The notes under the pieces are model-generated. The model was not told where the DNA came from, did not search any database, and saw only the letters and a program-made list of their open reading frames with translations. 64,000 nucleotides of DNA from assembly GCA_014529385.2 (NCBI GenBank), contig CM043945.1:153821741-153885740 (forward strand), in the 5' to 3' direction. Below are positions 38,208-50,675 of this stretch, piece by piece. The stretch's first letter is position 1. The number at the start of each line of letters is the position of its first letter. Source of the DNA: Adiantum capillus-veneris (taxonomy: Eukaryota; Streptophyta; Polypodiopsida; Polypodiales; Pteridaceae). A program made the position numbers and the translations under genes.

Positions 38208-39678
38208 TGTAACATTTAATGGTCTAGTAACTTGCGTGTAGCAAAAAATAACATAGAAATAGTGAGCATTTCATTAGAATAGCTTCGTAATGAGCATAGC
38301 AAGAGTACTTCTTGGATGGAGAGAGCAACAAAAATCATAACACCTAGTTACATAGGCATAAACAATACTTCAGAAAGAGAGAGAAATTCAGCTATTGACA
38401 ATAGTTGAGGACCAGATTTACATGGAGCCGGTCCCCCATCCAAAAGCCTTTGTATTATAGGCTTCTCCCATGAAGGGAGACATTTTACAATACAATACTT
38501 TGTGTTCCTTCAAGAACTTTCTGGTGCAATGAAGATGGAAGCTTCAAGCACCAAGCTCACACTTGTAAAACACAACATCAATACCCTCATGGTCTCAGGC
38601 CCAAAACCTCACACACCTTCAAAGATGGTGAGAGCTAGAGGGGTATGAGAGTATATCAAGAGGAAGAAGGAGTACTCTTATGAGAAAGAAGTATGTATCC
38701 TCACATTATCAGTCTTAATAGCTTAGCATAACTCAGCAATTATCATGGTAGAGGAGTTGAGCATGCATTGGAGCTTGGATCTTGGTTTAAATCTTGAGAA
38801 GGACATAGTCTTCTTTACTCCACACATGAGATTGTGTGTGTGTGTGTGTGTGTGATAATTCCATGCAAAAATCAGTCCCCCTCTCTCTCTTGGCCGACCC
38901 CTCTTGCTATTGCACATGTTGGCATCCTTTTGGACCCTGCAAATCTTAGCCAATGACAGTTAAGAAGCATAAGTGATAGCCTTGTGACAAGTGTCCCCCT
39001 TTCCCCTTTTGTGAGAGTTTCAGGTATATAAATAATTCAATTAATCTCTCATTGGACCCCTTAGTATTCTAGACAATAGGAATCAGGCGAGCCATTGGGT
39101 TGATGAATTCTCATTGGACCCACCCCTTACGAGACTGTCCAATAGTCTTCTAGAGAGCTTAATTTCTATTGGTTCTTTTATCAAGTGTTTTTAAATGAAT
39201 TAATTTGAATTTATTCTAGCCTAATTCTCATTGGTCCACCTCTTTGTCCATCCAATAGGATTTGAATGCACTATGCCCTTTGTGTAAAGGGGGCTTGCAA
39301 GAGTGCGTGTGTGTTTCTCTCTCATCCCCTACTAAAAGGGCTCGCCCCCTCCAAGATAGGGATGTGGGAAGACTTTTGAGTCTTCCCACAAGCATCCAAT
39401 TTACCCTAAGGCTGGACCATTGGGCATAACCTTTGAATTTTGGAACCTTAGCATTTTAGAAGTCTTAATGGGCTGAACCTTAGGGTCTTTGAAGCCCATT
39501 GATGCACATTGATCTCCCCATTTGGATCCCTATTATCCCTCCTTTGGATCCCTACTGTGATCGGTCTACGAACCTAGCCAATATTCTAGCTTTTTCTCCC
39601 CTGGTACTTCCCCATATTAAATGATTAGTTTAACATGAGAAAATCATTGAGGAGAATTAGATATTAGGTATTATGAAA
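38208..39678 (-). repeat. Chromovirus G2 5' LTR
   Basis: About 1470 bp starting TGTAACATTTAATGG on the plus strand and ending near TATTATGAAA. The last bases differ from the ATTATGACA end of the G1 LTRs. It contains one copy of the CTAATTCTCATTGGTCCACC block that is triplicated in the next LTR, and an intact site at 38601-38616 that shows where the gag-protease element inserted in the G1 LTR. Confidence 0.85.
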
Positions 39679-40017
39679 CCTTCTACCTCCCCTTCATCTT
39701 CCTCTTCTGATGATAGTAGCGGCTTATCATCGCCTAGGAGGAGAGGACACTGGAGGTCCTATGCTGCTTGGAAGAGGTCCAACAAGATAAATAAGTTCAA
39801 AGAGGGAGGAAAGAATGTCATTTTTCTCACCTATGATGGCACCTACGGCGCCTTAGACAAAGTGTTGTCCTTTATCCAACAATTTGATGCGACCTTCGGA
39901 GATGAGGATTTCACGAAGTCCCAAATGTGTCCATGCATTTTGAAAAGTCTGCTAGATAATGGTGGGCAAGTCTATGAGCAAATGGGCAAGCTCCAAAGAC
40001 ATGGAAGAATTTATTAG
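39673..40017 (+). pseudogene. gag: Family-G gag fragment in the opposite orientation
   Basis: 114 codons on the plus strand beginning MKPSTSPSSSSSDDSSG. It contains KFKEGGKNVIFLTYDGTYGA and LSFIQQFDATFGDEDFTKS, the same gag core that G1 encodes on the minus strand at about 45300-45480. Downstream it decays. It lies exactly between two LTR pieces and faces the other way, so it came from another family-G copy through a rearrangement or template switch. Confidence 0.8.
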
Positions 40018-40879
40018 ATTTACTTAATTAAACTAGATTTACTATAGCCTAATTCTCATTGGTCCACCTCCAAGGCCATCCAATAGGAATTGGGTACACC
40101 TTGTGGGCATCTGGCCTAGGTAGCTGACATGTGTCCCTCATTCCCTTTGTGTAAAGGGAGCTTGTGTGTGTGTTTTTAAATTAATTAAACTAGATTTACT
40201 CTAGCCTAATTCTCATTGGTCCACCTCCAAGGCCATCCAATAGGAATTGGGTACACCTTGTGGGCATCTGGCCTAGGTAGCTGACATGTGTCCCTCATTC
40301 CCTTTGTGTAAAGGGAGCTTGTGTGTGTGTTTTTAAATTAATTAAACTAGATTTACTCTAGCCTAATTCTCATTGGTCCACCTCCAAGGCCATCCAATAG
40401 GAATTGGGTACACCTTGTGGGCATCTGGCCTAGGTAGCTGACATGTGTCCCTCATTCCCTTTGTGTAAAGGGAGCTTGTGTGTGTGTGTGTGTGTGTGTG
40501 GCTTTCTCTCTCATCCCCTACAAGCAAGGCTCGCCCCCTCCTAAGTAGGGATTGGTAAAGACTTTTTTGGACACACACAAAGCATCCAATTCCCCTATGG
40601 TTGACCTTTGGACACAACCTTTGAATTTTGGAACCTTAGCATTTTGGAAGTCTTAATGGGCTGAACCTTAGGGTCATTTTAGCCCATTGTTGCACATAGA
40701 TCTTTTGCAGATGGCCCCCCCTTTGGATCCCTATTTTCCCTCCTTTGGATCCCTATTGTGGCCGGTCTACTAGCTCAACCAATATTCTAGCTTTTTCTCC
40801 CCTAGCACTTCCCCATACTAAATGATCAGTTTAACATGAGAAAATCATTTAGGAGAATTAGATATTGATTATTATGACA
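40018..40879 (-). repeat. Chromovirus G1 3' LTR, truncated, with 157-bp triplication
   Basis: It matches the inner part of the G1 5' LTR (58640-59173) and ends ATTATTATGACA at 40879, beside the polypurine tract (TTTCAAGAGAGAGGTAA on the minus strand, 40880-40896). The first about 690 bp of the LTR are missing. A 157-bp unit (anchors AAACTAGATTT at 40030, 40187 and 40344) is present three times; the other LTRs have one. Confidence 0.88.
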
Positions 40880-41234
40880 TTACCTCTCTCTTGAAATCAT
40901 AGCCGTCCTCGACTATGATGTAGAGAAGATAAAGCATATTCATGAGTCCTTTTCTTAGCGGGTAGAGGATCCCTATGTTACCCTACGACATCATTCCACG
41001 ATGGATGACTAGTCCATTTGGTGCTTGAGATCCTGAGGCTTCCGCAAGCATGTCTGCACATTAGTCCTATCAATCTTCCATAGTAGAGTGACAAGCTCTA
41101 CTTGGTGTTTGGGAGACGTGGTCTCCGCAAACTTGATCTAAGCGTGCATACTACTTCATTTTTGTGCACAATAAAGAAAAAAAGAGTCTTATAAGACAAA
41201 AAATTTGTTCATTTTTAACATTTTGTACATTTGC

Positions 41235-43904
41235 TTACTCTTGGGAAGCATTGTAAGCATTGACAAGGTTTAAGTTATCCTTTAATTGTATGCCTTGCAT
41301 CCATCTAGCATCTTCAAAAGGATAAATCTTAAACTTAATAAGATATCGTCGGATAGTCTTACCGCCTCTTAGTACCTTCTCTTCATGTCGGAGAATGGAC
41401 TCAAGCTGCAGCACCTCCTCTTGGTCCTCGATCTCCGGTGGGTCTTCAATAGTTGGTTCTTGAGGGGGCTCTCCTTTGTAAGGCTTTAATAGGCTCACAT
41501 GAAAAGCATTGTGTATGAGCCAATGATTGGGAAACTTGAGTTGATAGGCCATCTCATTGATTGGCCTAAGAATCTAGAAGGGACCATAGAACCTTTTTGC
41601 TAGTTTAGCATAGTACTTTTGGTGTCCCGTAGGATTCTTGCCCGTCGTGTGCCTTAATCGAGCCTTGGGAAATTTTAATGAGACCCAATCATTTTCTTTA
41701 AAGGCTTGGGCTCTTCTGTGCTTGTCAGCAACAGCCTTTTGCCTTTGTTGTGAGATAGAGATAGCATCCTTAATCTTTTGAAAAGATTCTTGTAGGTCTC
41801 GGTTATACTCATCTGCAGCGAAGATCTTCCCATGTACCTTAAGTAGCAAGGGACTTTTTGATCTTCCCTCACTTACCTTGAAAGGTGCTTTTCCCGTGGA
41901 AGTATGTACAGTGTTATTGTAACCATACTCCATTAAGGGTAAGTACTTCTCCCATTGGGATCTTTGATCTACTTCCGTTACATAGGCTTTTAGTAGATCG
42001 AGAATTGTTAGGTTAGCTATTTCACTTTGGCCATCCGTTTGTGGATGATAGGACGAAGAAAAGTTTAGCCTTGTCCCTAAATTCTCAAAGAGACCCTTCC
42101 AGAAATTACTAGTCATTCTAGGATCTCTATCCGACACTATGGACATTGGCAAGCCATGGTACTTGGAAATTTGTGAAATGAAGAGGGTTTCCATTTGATG
42201 GGCTTTGATAGTCTTTTTGACAGGTATAAAATGAGCTTGTTTACTGAACCTGCCTACTATCATCCATATTACCGTATTCCCATGGATAGACTTAGGCAAT
42301 CCAAAGATAAAATCCATGGATATGCTCTCCCATGGTGAATTAGGGATTGGCAAGGGTTGAAGAAATCCAAGCTGCTTCCCTCTATCAATTTTTTTCTTTT
42401 GGCATACCACACATTTAGAAACATACTCTTGTATGTTCACTTTCATGGTAGGCCAATAGAAATATGTTTCAATTCCCTTTAAGGTAGACTGAATCCCTGT
42501 ATGCCCCGCATAAGATGTAGCATGATATTCATACATTACTTTCTCACGTAGTGAGTTAGTAACACATAGTCTATTGCCATAGAGAAGATAACCATCTTGT
42601 AAAGTAAATGGTTCTTCTTTCTTCCCTAATGCAAGGGTTGAAATCGCATCTTTAAAATTGGGATCAATAGTATACTCATCTATCATTGAAGATAGGTCAT
42701 TGTGAGTTGCTATGGAAACCGCATTCACTCTCGGCCATCTTGAGAGTGCATCAGCTACTTGATTATGCTTGCCAGCAATGTGAGCAATATGAAAATGAAA
42801 TTGCAAAAGGAAATTTTCCCACCTCATTTGTTTGTCGGAGAGCTTGGTCTGCGTCATGAAGTACTTAAGACTTTGGTGATCCGTTCGTAGAATGAAAGGA
42901 GTCCCCAATAAATAGTGCTTCCATGAGTCTAAAGCATGTAGAACTGCAAGGAGTTCCTTTTCATATATGCCTAGAGCTTGCTCAACAGGGTCGAGCCTTC
43001 GACTTTCATAGCCTATGGCGTGCCCTTCTTGGAGCAAAACAGCTCCAAGGCAATCACCACAAGCATCACATTGGACCTCAAATGGTTTTGAGAGATCCGG
43101 TAGTGTAAGCATAGGTGGAGAGATAAGCTTTTCGAAAGCATTGTTCTCCTTAGCAGACCATGTATACCTAACGCTTTTCTTTGTTAGGTCATGTAATGGT
43201 CCCGCAATTTGTGAGAACTTTTCTATGAAGCGTCTATAGTATTCACACATACCTATAAAGCTTCTTAGTTCATGAAGATTCTTTGGTTTAGTCCATCCTT
43301 TTATTACCTCTAAATTTGATGGATCCATTTGGATGCCATCTTGAGAGATAATGTGACCTAAATACTGAATCTCTTGCAAGAAAAATTCACTTTTCTTTTG
43401 ATTAACATAAAGTTTATTCTCTCTTAAAACTTGAAATATTACCTGGAGGTGTTGCTTGTGTTCGTCTAATGAATTAGAGTAGATGATAATATCATCAAAG
43501 AACACTCTAGTGAAGGTTCGATGAGGCCAGAACAGCTTCTCCATCAAGCGGTTGAATGTGGCTGGTGCATTGGTCAAGCCAAAAGGCATGACAATGTATT
43601 TGTAAAGACCAAATGTGGTGCGAAATGCGGTCTTTACAATGTCTTGATCAACTATCCTTATTTGATGATAGCCACTTTTTAGGTCAATCCTACTGAAGTA
43701 GGTTGATCCTTGTAGCTTATCAAATAGGTCTTCTACCCGTTGAAGGGGAAACCTATTCTTGATAGTGATCCTATTTAGTGCTCTATAGTCGACACACATA
43801 CAATATGTGCCGTCTTTCTTTTGCACTAAAAGCACATGTGAGCAAAATGGAGATGAGCTAGGCCTAACCATGCCCTTCTCAACTAACTCATGCAATTGCC
43901 GCAC
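41235..43904 (-). pseudogene. pol: G1 pol: RT, RNase H, integrase, chromodomain
   Basis: A 776-codon frame (43904 to 41577) is separated by one in-frame TAG (41574-41576) from a further 112 codons. RT shows DYRALNRITIKNRFPLQR, RIDLKSGYHQIRI with the first Asp (residue about 74), FGLTNAPATFNRLM and FFDDIIIYS (residues 135-138). RNase H shows FEVQCDACGDCLGAVL and KELLAVLHAL. Integrase has the zinc finger (HATSYAGH and CVVC) and an intact D-D-E set (SMDFIFGLP, VSDRDPRM, TDGQSEIAN). After the TAG comes HNAFHVSLLKPYKG and a chromodomain-like end (ESILRHEEKVLRGGK, YPFEDARWMQ). Upstream, a TAA at about 43922 breaks the link to protease. Only a few point lesions separate this from an open frame. Confidence 0.9.
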
Positions 43905-43992
43905 AATCTCCTCTTGTTGAGCTTAAGAAACTCTATAAGGAGGTTTGTTAGGCGGTGAACTTCCTGGAAGAAGTTCAATTGCATGGTCATAT

Positions 43993-44503
43993 TACCTTGT
44001 TTAGGAGGTAGCTCACAAGGGTTTTCATCAATAAAGACATCTTGAAACCCCTTGAGAAAATTGGATAACTCTAATTCCTTTTGGTTGCTTTTATTTTCTT
44101 TTGCTAAAGCATTAGGTTCATTTTGAGAATCTTTAACAAAAATCATGTACACGGAAATAGAGCTCTTTATTGACTTGTTGAAAGCTGATGTATGTACAAT
44201 GGGGATGGTGTTACCCATTTCCTTAGCATCTATATACATGTCTTTTTCCCTGAACTTAAAGGAGATTCTCCTTTCAGGGAATTTGACATTGGCAGCCAGG
44301 CCATCAAACCATGGTGCCCCTAGGATTACATCCTCATGCTTGAGAGGAGAGATAAAGAAGTCCTCTTTGTCCACATAGCTTTGGACATGAAGCCTCAATT
44401 TCCCGATTAAGGGAGTGACTGAAGCTTCTTGCCCCTTGAAAGCACTGTCTGCGGGTAGGACATCTCCCATCTCATGGGCTTGTATGCCTAGCTTGGTGGC
44501 CAA
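43993..44503 (-). pseudogene. pol: G1 protease region
   Basis: A minus-strand frame with GKLRLHVQSYVDKEDFF, HEDVILGAPWFD and KDMYIDAKEMGNTIPI. The D-S/T-G active site lies just upstream of 44503: the sequence near 44505-44540 encodes NFISIELATKL preceded by a DPGS-like turn. A frameshift near 43995 separates it from RT. G0 has the same region at 7992-8300. Confidence 0.8.
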
Positions 44504-44565
44504 CTCTATAGATATAAAATTGTGAGTAGAACCAGGGTCAAAGAGAATAAAAGCATCATGTTCTC

Positions 44566-46172
44566 TTACCTTTCCCCAATCATGGCATAGAGGAGATCAT
44601 TTGTGGTGAGTTTGGTGAGTCTCCTCCTCTTGGATTTCAACCAAGGTAGCTCTAGGAAGATCTTGGCGGTTGTTCTTTTGGGGACAAGCGCGGTACACAT
44701 GCCCTTGTTCGCCGCACTTGAAACACCGGTTATCCTTGCGATAATGCTCAAGCTCTTCAGGAGAGAGTTTGTTTTTACCTTTGTAAACTCCCTTCTCTTC
44801 AGCTTTGTTGGAGTTGCCCTTAGGATACTTTTGGACATTGTCCTTCCCCTTAGGCTCATTGGAACCCTTGTTTTTCGTGGGCTTATTATTTCTTTTAGCC
44901 CCGTTTGGAAATTGATTCGAGAGGCCACCATAGTATGGTGTATTACCGCCGATATGGTACGTGGCCTTTGGGAGTTGACATACTCCACCATTTCTTCGGT
45001 TAAGCCTGCACAAAACTGTTGCTTTTGCTCTCCAAAATCCAACTTTTTGAAGACAGTGGCTTTGAGTTGTAGGTCCCAAAACTTGTCTTCATATTTGTGG
45101 ATGGATTCATAGGGAGAGAGCTTTAAGCTTCACCATTCGGTGAGTACTTTGTCTTCGGCATCGGTGGCCAAAAACTGCGTCATAATGGAAGCTCTTAAAG
45201 ATTTTCATGTTCGCGGAGCTTCACCGTTGGCTCGTAGGATAGACCACCATTGTCTGGTGGACTTTTGAAAGTGCATAGCTACATGGCGTAGCTTAGAGGA
45301 CTCCGTGAAGCCCTCATCTCCGAATGCCGCATCAAATTGTTGGATAAAGAAGGCCAAGACTTTGTCCGTAGCACCAAAGGTGCCATCATAGGTAAGGAAA
45401 GAGATGCTCTTCCCTCCCTCTTTGAACTTCTTCAGCTTGGACGACCTCTTCCATGCGGCCTAAGATTTCCTATGGCCTCTCTTTTTGATGGTTCAAAGGT
45501 TTCACCATCACTTTCTTTAGAAGGTGAAGAATTTGAAGAAGGTGGAGAAGAGGGTGACCTCTTTCTTGCCTTTTTCTTGTCTTGATCTTCGTCGTCTTCA
45601 CCATCACTTTCATAAGAGGAAGAGGATGAAGAAGATGGACAAGAGGGTGTCCTCTTTCTCGCCTTTTTCTTCTCTTGCTTTTTATCATCCCTCTTTCAAT
45701 TATGGTGTGGAGAAGGGTGCGATGGTCTTCTCTGCTTCGATGGTGATGGAGAGCATTTAGCCCGCCGTCTTCGTGGAGCCATCTCCGTCGAGGTGGTGGG
45801 AGACTCACTTCTTTCTCGTTACTTCGATGGAGGCTCTTGAGTTCTCCTTTGGGAAGGAGATGCATCATCAAGAAGTAAATTCTTGAGCCCTTCGTATGGA
45901 TTCTCTTCTTCTTCCCGAATCAGAGAGAGACCTCTTTTGGAAGTCTCACAAGGAGGCTTCCTAGGTGTTCTCTCGTCATGGTGTTGAGCTTGGAGAATAC
46001 CATGAGCACGGAGCTGCCGTTGCACTTCACTTTGGAGAGATTGATTGCCCATGGCTTGTTGAAGCCTAGAAACAACATAGTTAACAAGCATCGGAGCATC
46101 ATTAGTAGCTTGCTCATTAGCAAAATCAAAGTTATCAACAGTAATTTCACTCTCTTTACTATTGTCAGCCAT
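44566..46172 (-). pseudogene. gag: G1 gag
   Basis: Gag starts at ATG 46172 (MADNSKESEITVDNFDF), with a helical VVSRLQQAMGNQSLQSE segment and HGILQAQHH. A low-complexity Ser/Lys/Arg/Glu stretch follows (about 45480-45870). The capsid core (about 45200-45480) has FKEGGKSI, FIQQFDAAFGDEGF and RQWWS. The C-terminus has a CCHC knuckle (CFKCGEQGHVYRAC, near 44710-44750) after a KGKNKLSPEELEHYRK stretch. Several frameshifts split it into at least four frames. Confidence 0.85.
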
Positions 46173-46570
46173 TGTAACAACTTTTAGGTGTAAACTTTTT
46201 AGGTGTACTTTGGCACTTCAAGCCCTAGTTTCTACTCCTCTTTACCCTTTAGAAAAAGCACTCAAGCTACTGTACCCGCGGCTCAAATACCATTATTTGC
46301 AAGGAATAGAAGAGAGGGTCGTTCCACACCAAAACAGCACCGGCTCATGTCAAGCTTCTAATAGCTCAATAGTGGTTAAGCCATAGGCAAGCCCCGTAGG
46401 ACTCCACTATTAAGACCATAGCTCTCGACGGTGATGCCCCGTTAACTCCACAAAGGCAGGCGCACTACAAGGCTAAAAAATCCCTATTCTACTTACTCAC
46501 AGGAACTTAATAATACCAACCATTTAGCTAGCTTGAGGACCTCCCTTCTTGAGTAAGAAAAGACAAACCT
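46173..46570 (-). other. G1 leader between gag and primer-binding site
   Basis: Non-coding; collinear with 37807-38195 of G2. It contains no open frame beyond chance. Confidence 0.8.
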
Positions 46571-46586
46571 TGTGCTCTAATACCAA

Positions 46587-46991
46587 TGTAACATTTAATG
46601 GCCTAAAAACTTGTCTGTAGCGGAAATTAGCATAAACGTAGTGGGCATTTCATTAGAATAGATTCCTAATGAGAATTACAAGAGTGCTTGGGTGGAGAGA
46701 GCAAAAAAAATCATGACACCTAGCTAGATAGAATGAACAATACTTTCAAAAGAGAGAGAAATTAAACTATTGACAGCAGCTGAGGACCGTATTTGCATGG
46801 AGCCGGTCCCCCCTCCAAAAGGCTTTGTATTATGGTTTCTCCCATCAAGAGAGACATTGTACAATACAATTCTTTGTGTTCCTTCAAGACTAGCTAGTGC
46901 AATGAAGATGAAAGCTTTATGCACTAAGAAAAACACTTAGCAAACACAACATCAATTATCCCCTGTCTCAGACCCAAGACCTCACACACAC
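46587..46991 (-). repeat. G1 5' LTR, first part
   Basis: Begins TGTAACATTTAATGG and is cut at CACAC (46987-46991) by the next element; continues at 57980. Confidence 0.92.
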
Positions 46992-47949
46992 TGTTGGACG
47001 GGAGTGACTCACACACCCATGAAGTGCATGCAAACACTACCTAGATCAACATAATGTCAATCGAGGACACAAATGACACGATAGGCACACAGAGGAAATC
47101 TCTTTAGCTTGTCAGGCTGAGACCATCCTACACACACAACACTCTAGAAGGCCAACTAAACCACAATCAAGAACCTCACTGCTCTCAACTACACCACCTA
47201 GCCACATACACACATACAGAAGGTAGCTCACCTAATCATGCCAGATTCGTATGAAACTTAAGGAACACCATCCCCTCACTAGGATACACCTGTCCCTAAG
47301 CTTCTACACTCAAAACCCTCACTCTAAACCCATCTGCAGAAAACCCGTAGGTTGACAGAGCAAAATTTTGAAAGTGCCCGAAACTGAAATTTATGAGTAC
47401 CTATGCGTAGCTTATGTTGCCACGATTCTATAGACTACTAGCACGCAGAAAACAGACATCGTTTGATACACTTACGGCCACAAATAGCTCGTAGATGCAT
47501 CGGCGTGTGCGCTTCGTCTCACGTGGAATTCTTGGCGTTGTCGCGTAGCTCTCCTCGAGCCTACAGCAATGGTGCAGTCGGATCTCCAATGTGTTGAGCG
47601 AGCCAGGCGTAGCAAGAGGATGAAGGTCACAGTCACTCTCTTTCTCTCTCACACATAGTAGACGGCAGCGCTAAAGTTTTGATTATGATAAAAGTCTCCT
47701 TTACAAAATGACCTAGGTACCTTATATACTAAGGCTACCTTAGGTTTAACCCAAAATGGGGTTGAAAGGGTCAAATGGCTTTGTATTTACAATCTGGAAG
47801 TGCCATCGCACCCTGGCTTCTGAAACTAGAATAACTACTCATTACAAATGATGTTTATAGCCATAATCCGCAGCATTTCATAACTCGCAAAAGATAAGAC
47901 TTTGGTACCAAACTTGAGTTATTTTGTGTTGTTGACCCGGCGGTCAACA
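46992..47949 (-). repeat. gag-protease element 3' LTR
   Basis: 958 bp; TATA-like AGTATATAAG (minus) at 47721-47730. The polypurine tract GGAAGGGGGGTA (minus) is at 47950-47961. Confidence 0.93.
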
Positions 47950-47961
47950 TACCCCCCTTCC

Positions 47962-50675
47962 GCGTTCATGTCGTCCCCGACATGACCTGATTGTTGATGG
48001 CGATGTGGTCTTTGCTATTGTTTTGGCTTTATCTGTTGCACTGCTTGGAACTTTGTCAAACCACAACAAGAACTATGATCCATTAGAGCGGACATATATC
48101 ATCATAACCATTTATCTTTTGAGATCCTCTGATTACTTTTATGTCTGCTCTTCTTCATTGGGGACTTCTTTGTTCCTGTGCAATCATGTTGTTAGTGTTG
48201 TCTGCAGCTTTGTCATTGTAGGCCATTCTTCGACTCGCCATTGAGGAGAAGTATGCTATGATCTGAAATTGGTGCTCCAATTCATTTGTCAATTGATTTG
48301 AGTAGCATTTCCTTATTGTTGATGTAGAAGGAATATGTACAAGAGGATGGTGATAGGTGTCTTTAGATTAGGGTCTAGAACCTGGATGACCAAAGGGAAA
48401 AAAACCCGGTGGGAAAAAAAATGACTTTGGTATACGCTCTTATTAGAGTTGAGCAGTTGAACATGAAGTACATGTTCATGAAAGGTGAGTGCTTGGGTGA
48501 AACACGGAAAGAGTACCTGATGCAAGTGCCAATTATGGGACACTCTATATGCATATGAGAAATTTGTCAACAAAAGCATGCAATGTGAAAGAAGGAGATG
48601 ATGGGCGTTCGAGGAATAAATGTAGCACATGTGACATCAAAAGATGTCTCAATAGCTTCCATTTTTCCAAGAAGGGTTGTCGATGTAGAAGTTTCTCCAC
48701 TCGTATCTCACTGTGCTCAGTACGTGAGTGTCTTTTGGACCTTCTCCTTCACTTCACCAAACTTAAGTACTTAGACTTGGACTCTTTTTCTCACCTATAC
48801 TAGCATGAGCGACACAACGTAAATATGCTCAACTCTTCCAGCTTGAGCAGTACCTAGAATAGTTAAGACGCGTAGACCACAGAGAATATTACTTGAAGCT
48901 TTGGGACTAACACCTCACTCATTTTGTGGCTTAGCTACTCGATTCTGACTTTTATGACTTGTCGGTTGCCTGTTGACACTGCTTTGTGACAAGTTCTTCG
49001 GTTGTTGTAGTGGCTGTTGAGACATACTTCGTGAAGTTTCATCGTTTTCCTGTACCTTCTTCTCTTTGTAGTGCTCAGGCCTTTAGTCAGTCTTTTCTTC
49101 ATGTGGATTATGGATTTTTTTTATTTTTCTTAATAATAAACAAGGAAAATCTTTTTAAAAAAACTTAACAAAAGAAAAATCATTTAAATGGAAATCTAAA
49201 TGCTATGTACACTATACACATGTCCCTAGGGGCTCATATATGGATTTTGTCCCCATACTCCTCTGTAACACTACTATGAGGGCATATACTCAAAATTTCA
49301 TCAAAATATTATCACAATAAAACGCAAAAATTCAATGCATCTCACAAAACATTGCCCTCTAATAGTCATAATGTTAGGTCCGCATTCAGATGCCTCCCCC
49401 CTTTCTATTTGGATTCATCCTTCGACAGGGTATCGCAAAGGGTATGTGTTGTGCTTGGGCAATTAAAAGTTGTGCCTATGCAGGCCTTGTAATGTAGCCC
49501 TATTATGCATACACACTCAATGCATGGAAAAGATTTATGTTGTGCAAGATGTGGGTATAAGCAATTTTCTTATTGGCATTTGTTGGCCAGGCTTCCTATT
49601 CTAAGCAATGTAATGGTCTTTGAAGCTCTTGTATCGTTGCTTGATTGAAGCGACTTGCTCTCTTCTAACTGTACTATAATCGTAGGAAGAATTGTAAGAA
49701 TTCAAGCGGTGATGCACTGACAGCAGTTTTGTTGTTCTTCTTTGGGACCCATTTCTTTGCGATTATTGGTTGTTTTGTTGCTGACACTCGTTTGGGAACC
49801 CATACTTGCCCGTGCTTCGTTTGTGTTTGAAGAGACTTCTTTGGGATCCACCTTTTTGTTGTGTGAGTCGACAGTGCTTTTTGCTTCAGCCCTTGTACGC
49901 TTGGTTGGGGACGGGATTTAGGCTTTGAAAGTTGATACTATGGTTGTTTTGGAATCCAAATGAGTTCCTGAATTTTTTGTGCTTGAATCAACTTCGTTGG
50001 AGCCCAAACCTGAGTTGTGAAAGCTTGCGACTTTGTGATATTCTTACCCATTCGTGCACGCTTTCCTTGTTTTTGTTTTGGTGTTGGATCTTGTGATTTG
50101 TCATTAGAGATCTTTGTCTTATTGATCCATATCTGTTTTTGGCCGATCTGGCTTTTTGGTATCCAGATTTGTCAAGCTTTTTGGCTTTGACTTGTTGTCC
50201 TGTTCTTTTGACCTGTCATGGTTGTTGGTGAAGGGGTTGGTGATAGTGATGGCCTGAGTTGATGATAGGGGATGTCGTAAGATTCATCACTATCGCTACT
50301 ATCCTCAGCAAGGTTGACTTCTTGTACTTTCCCTTGATTTTTTGGCTGGTAGTGGAAAGTTACTATCTGTTTGCTCGTGGGTGGTAGTTTCTTGGAGTAC
50401 TTTTCTTGCCCATTGATTAGAGAATTGTTAGCTCGTTGCTCTGGTCGTATTCCTCCTAGCTGAGTCTTTGCATCCTTATTAGGAGCCCTGTATGAGGATG
50501 GTTGTGGTGGCTATGTCTTCACCGAGGACTTTGGAATCCACTTTTGATGCACTTTATTCGTGTAGCGATGACATTGATTCCCGGGTCATTGATCTTCTTG
50601 AAGCTTGAAGTGTTCTACAGAGTCATAGAACTCGTCATCTTCTTCATCTTTTGATTCTCCACATTTCTTTGCTTT
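47962..50675. other. 2.7-kb non-coding 3' region of the gag-protease element
   Basis: No pol motif in any frame. The plus strand is T/G-rich, and the short plus-strand frames (48005-48244, 48986-49168) have no recognisable motif. The part next to 50675 may be decayed coding sequence. Confidence 0.7.

Noticed and set aside
38208-40879. A single long LTR with an internal duplication
   Set aside because: It contains two LTR ends and an inverted gag piece; two adjacent LTRs joined by a rearrangement fit better.
48005-49168. Plus-strand hydrophobic frames in the gag-protease element
   Set aside because: Antisense to the element, T-rich composition, no recognisable domain.
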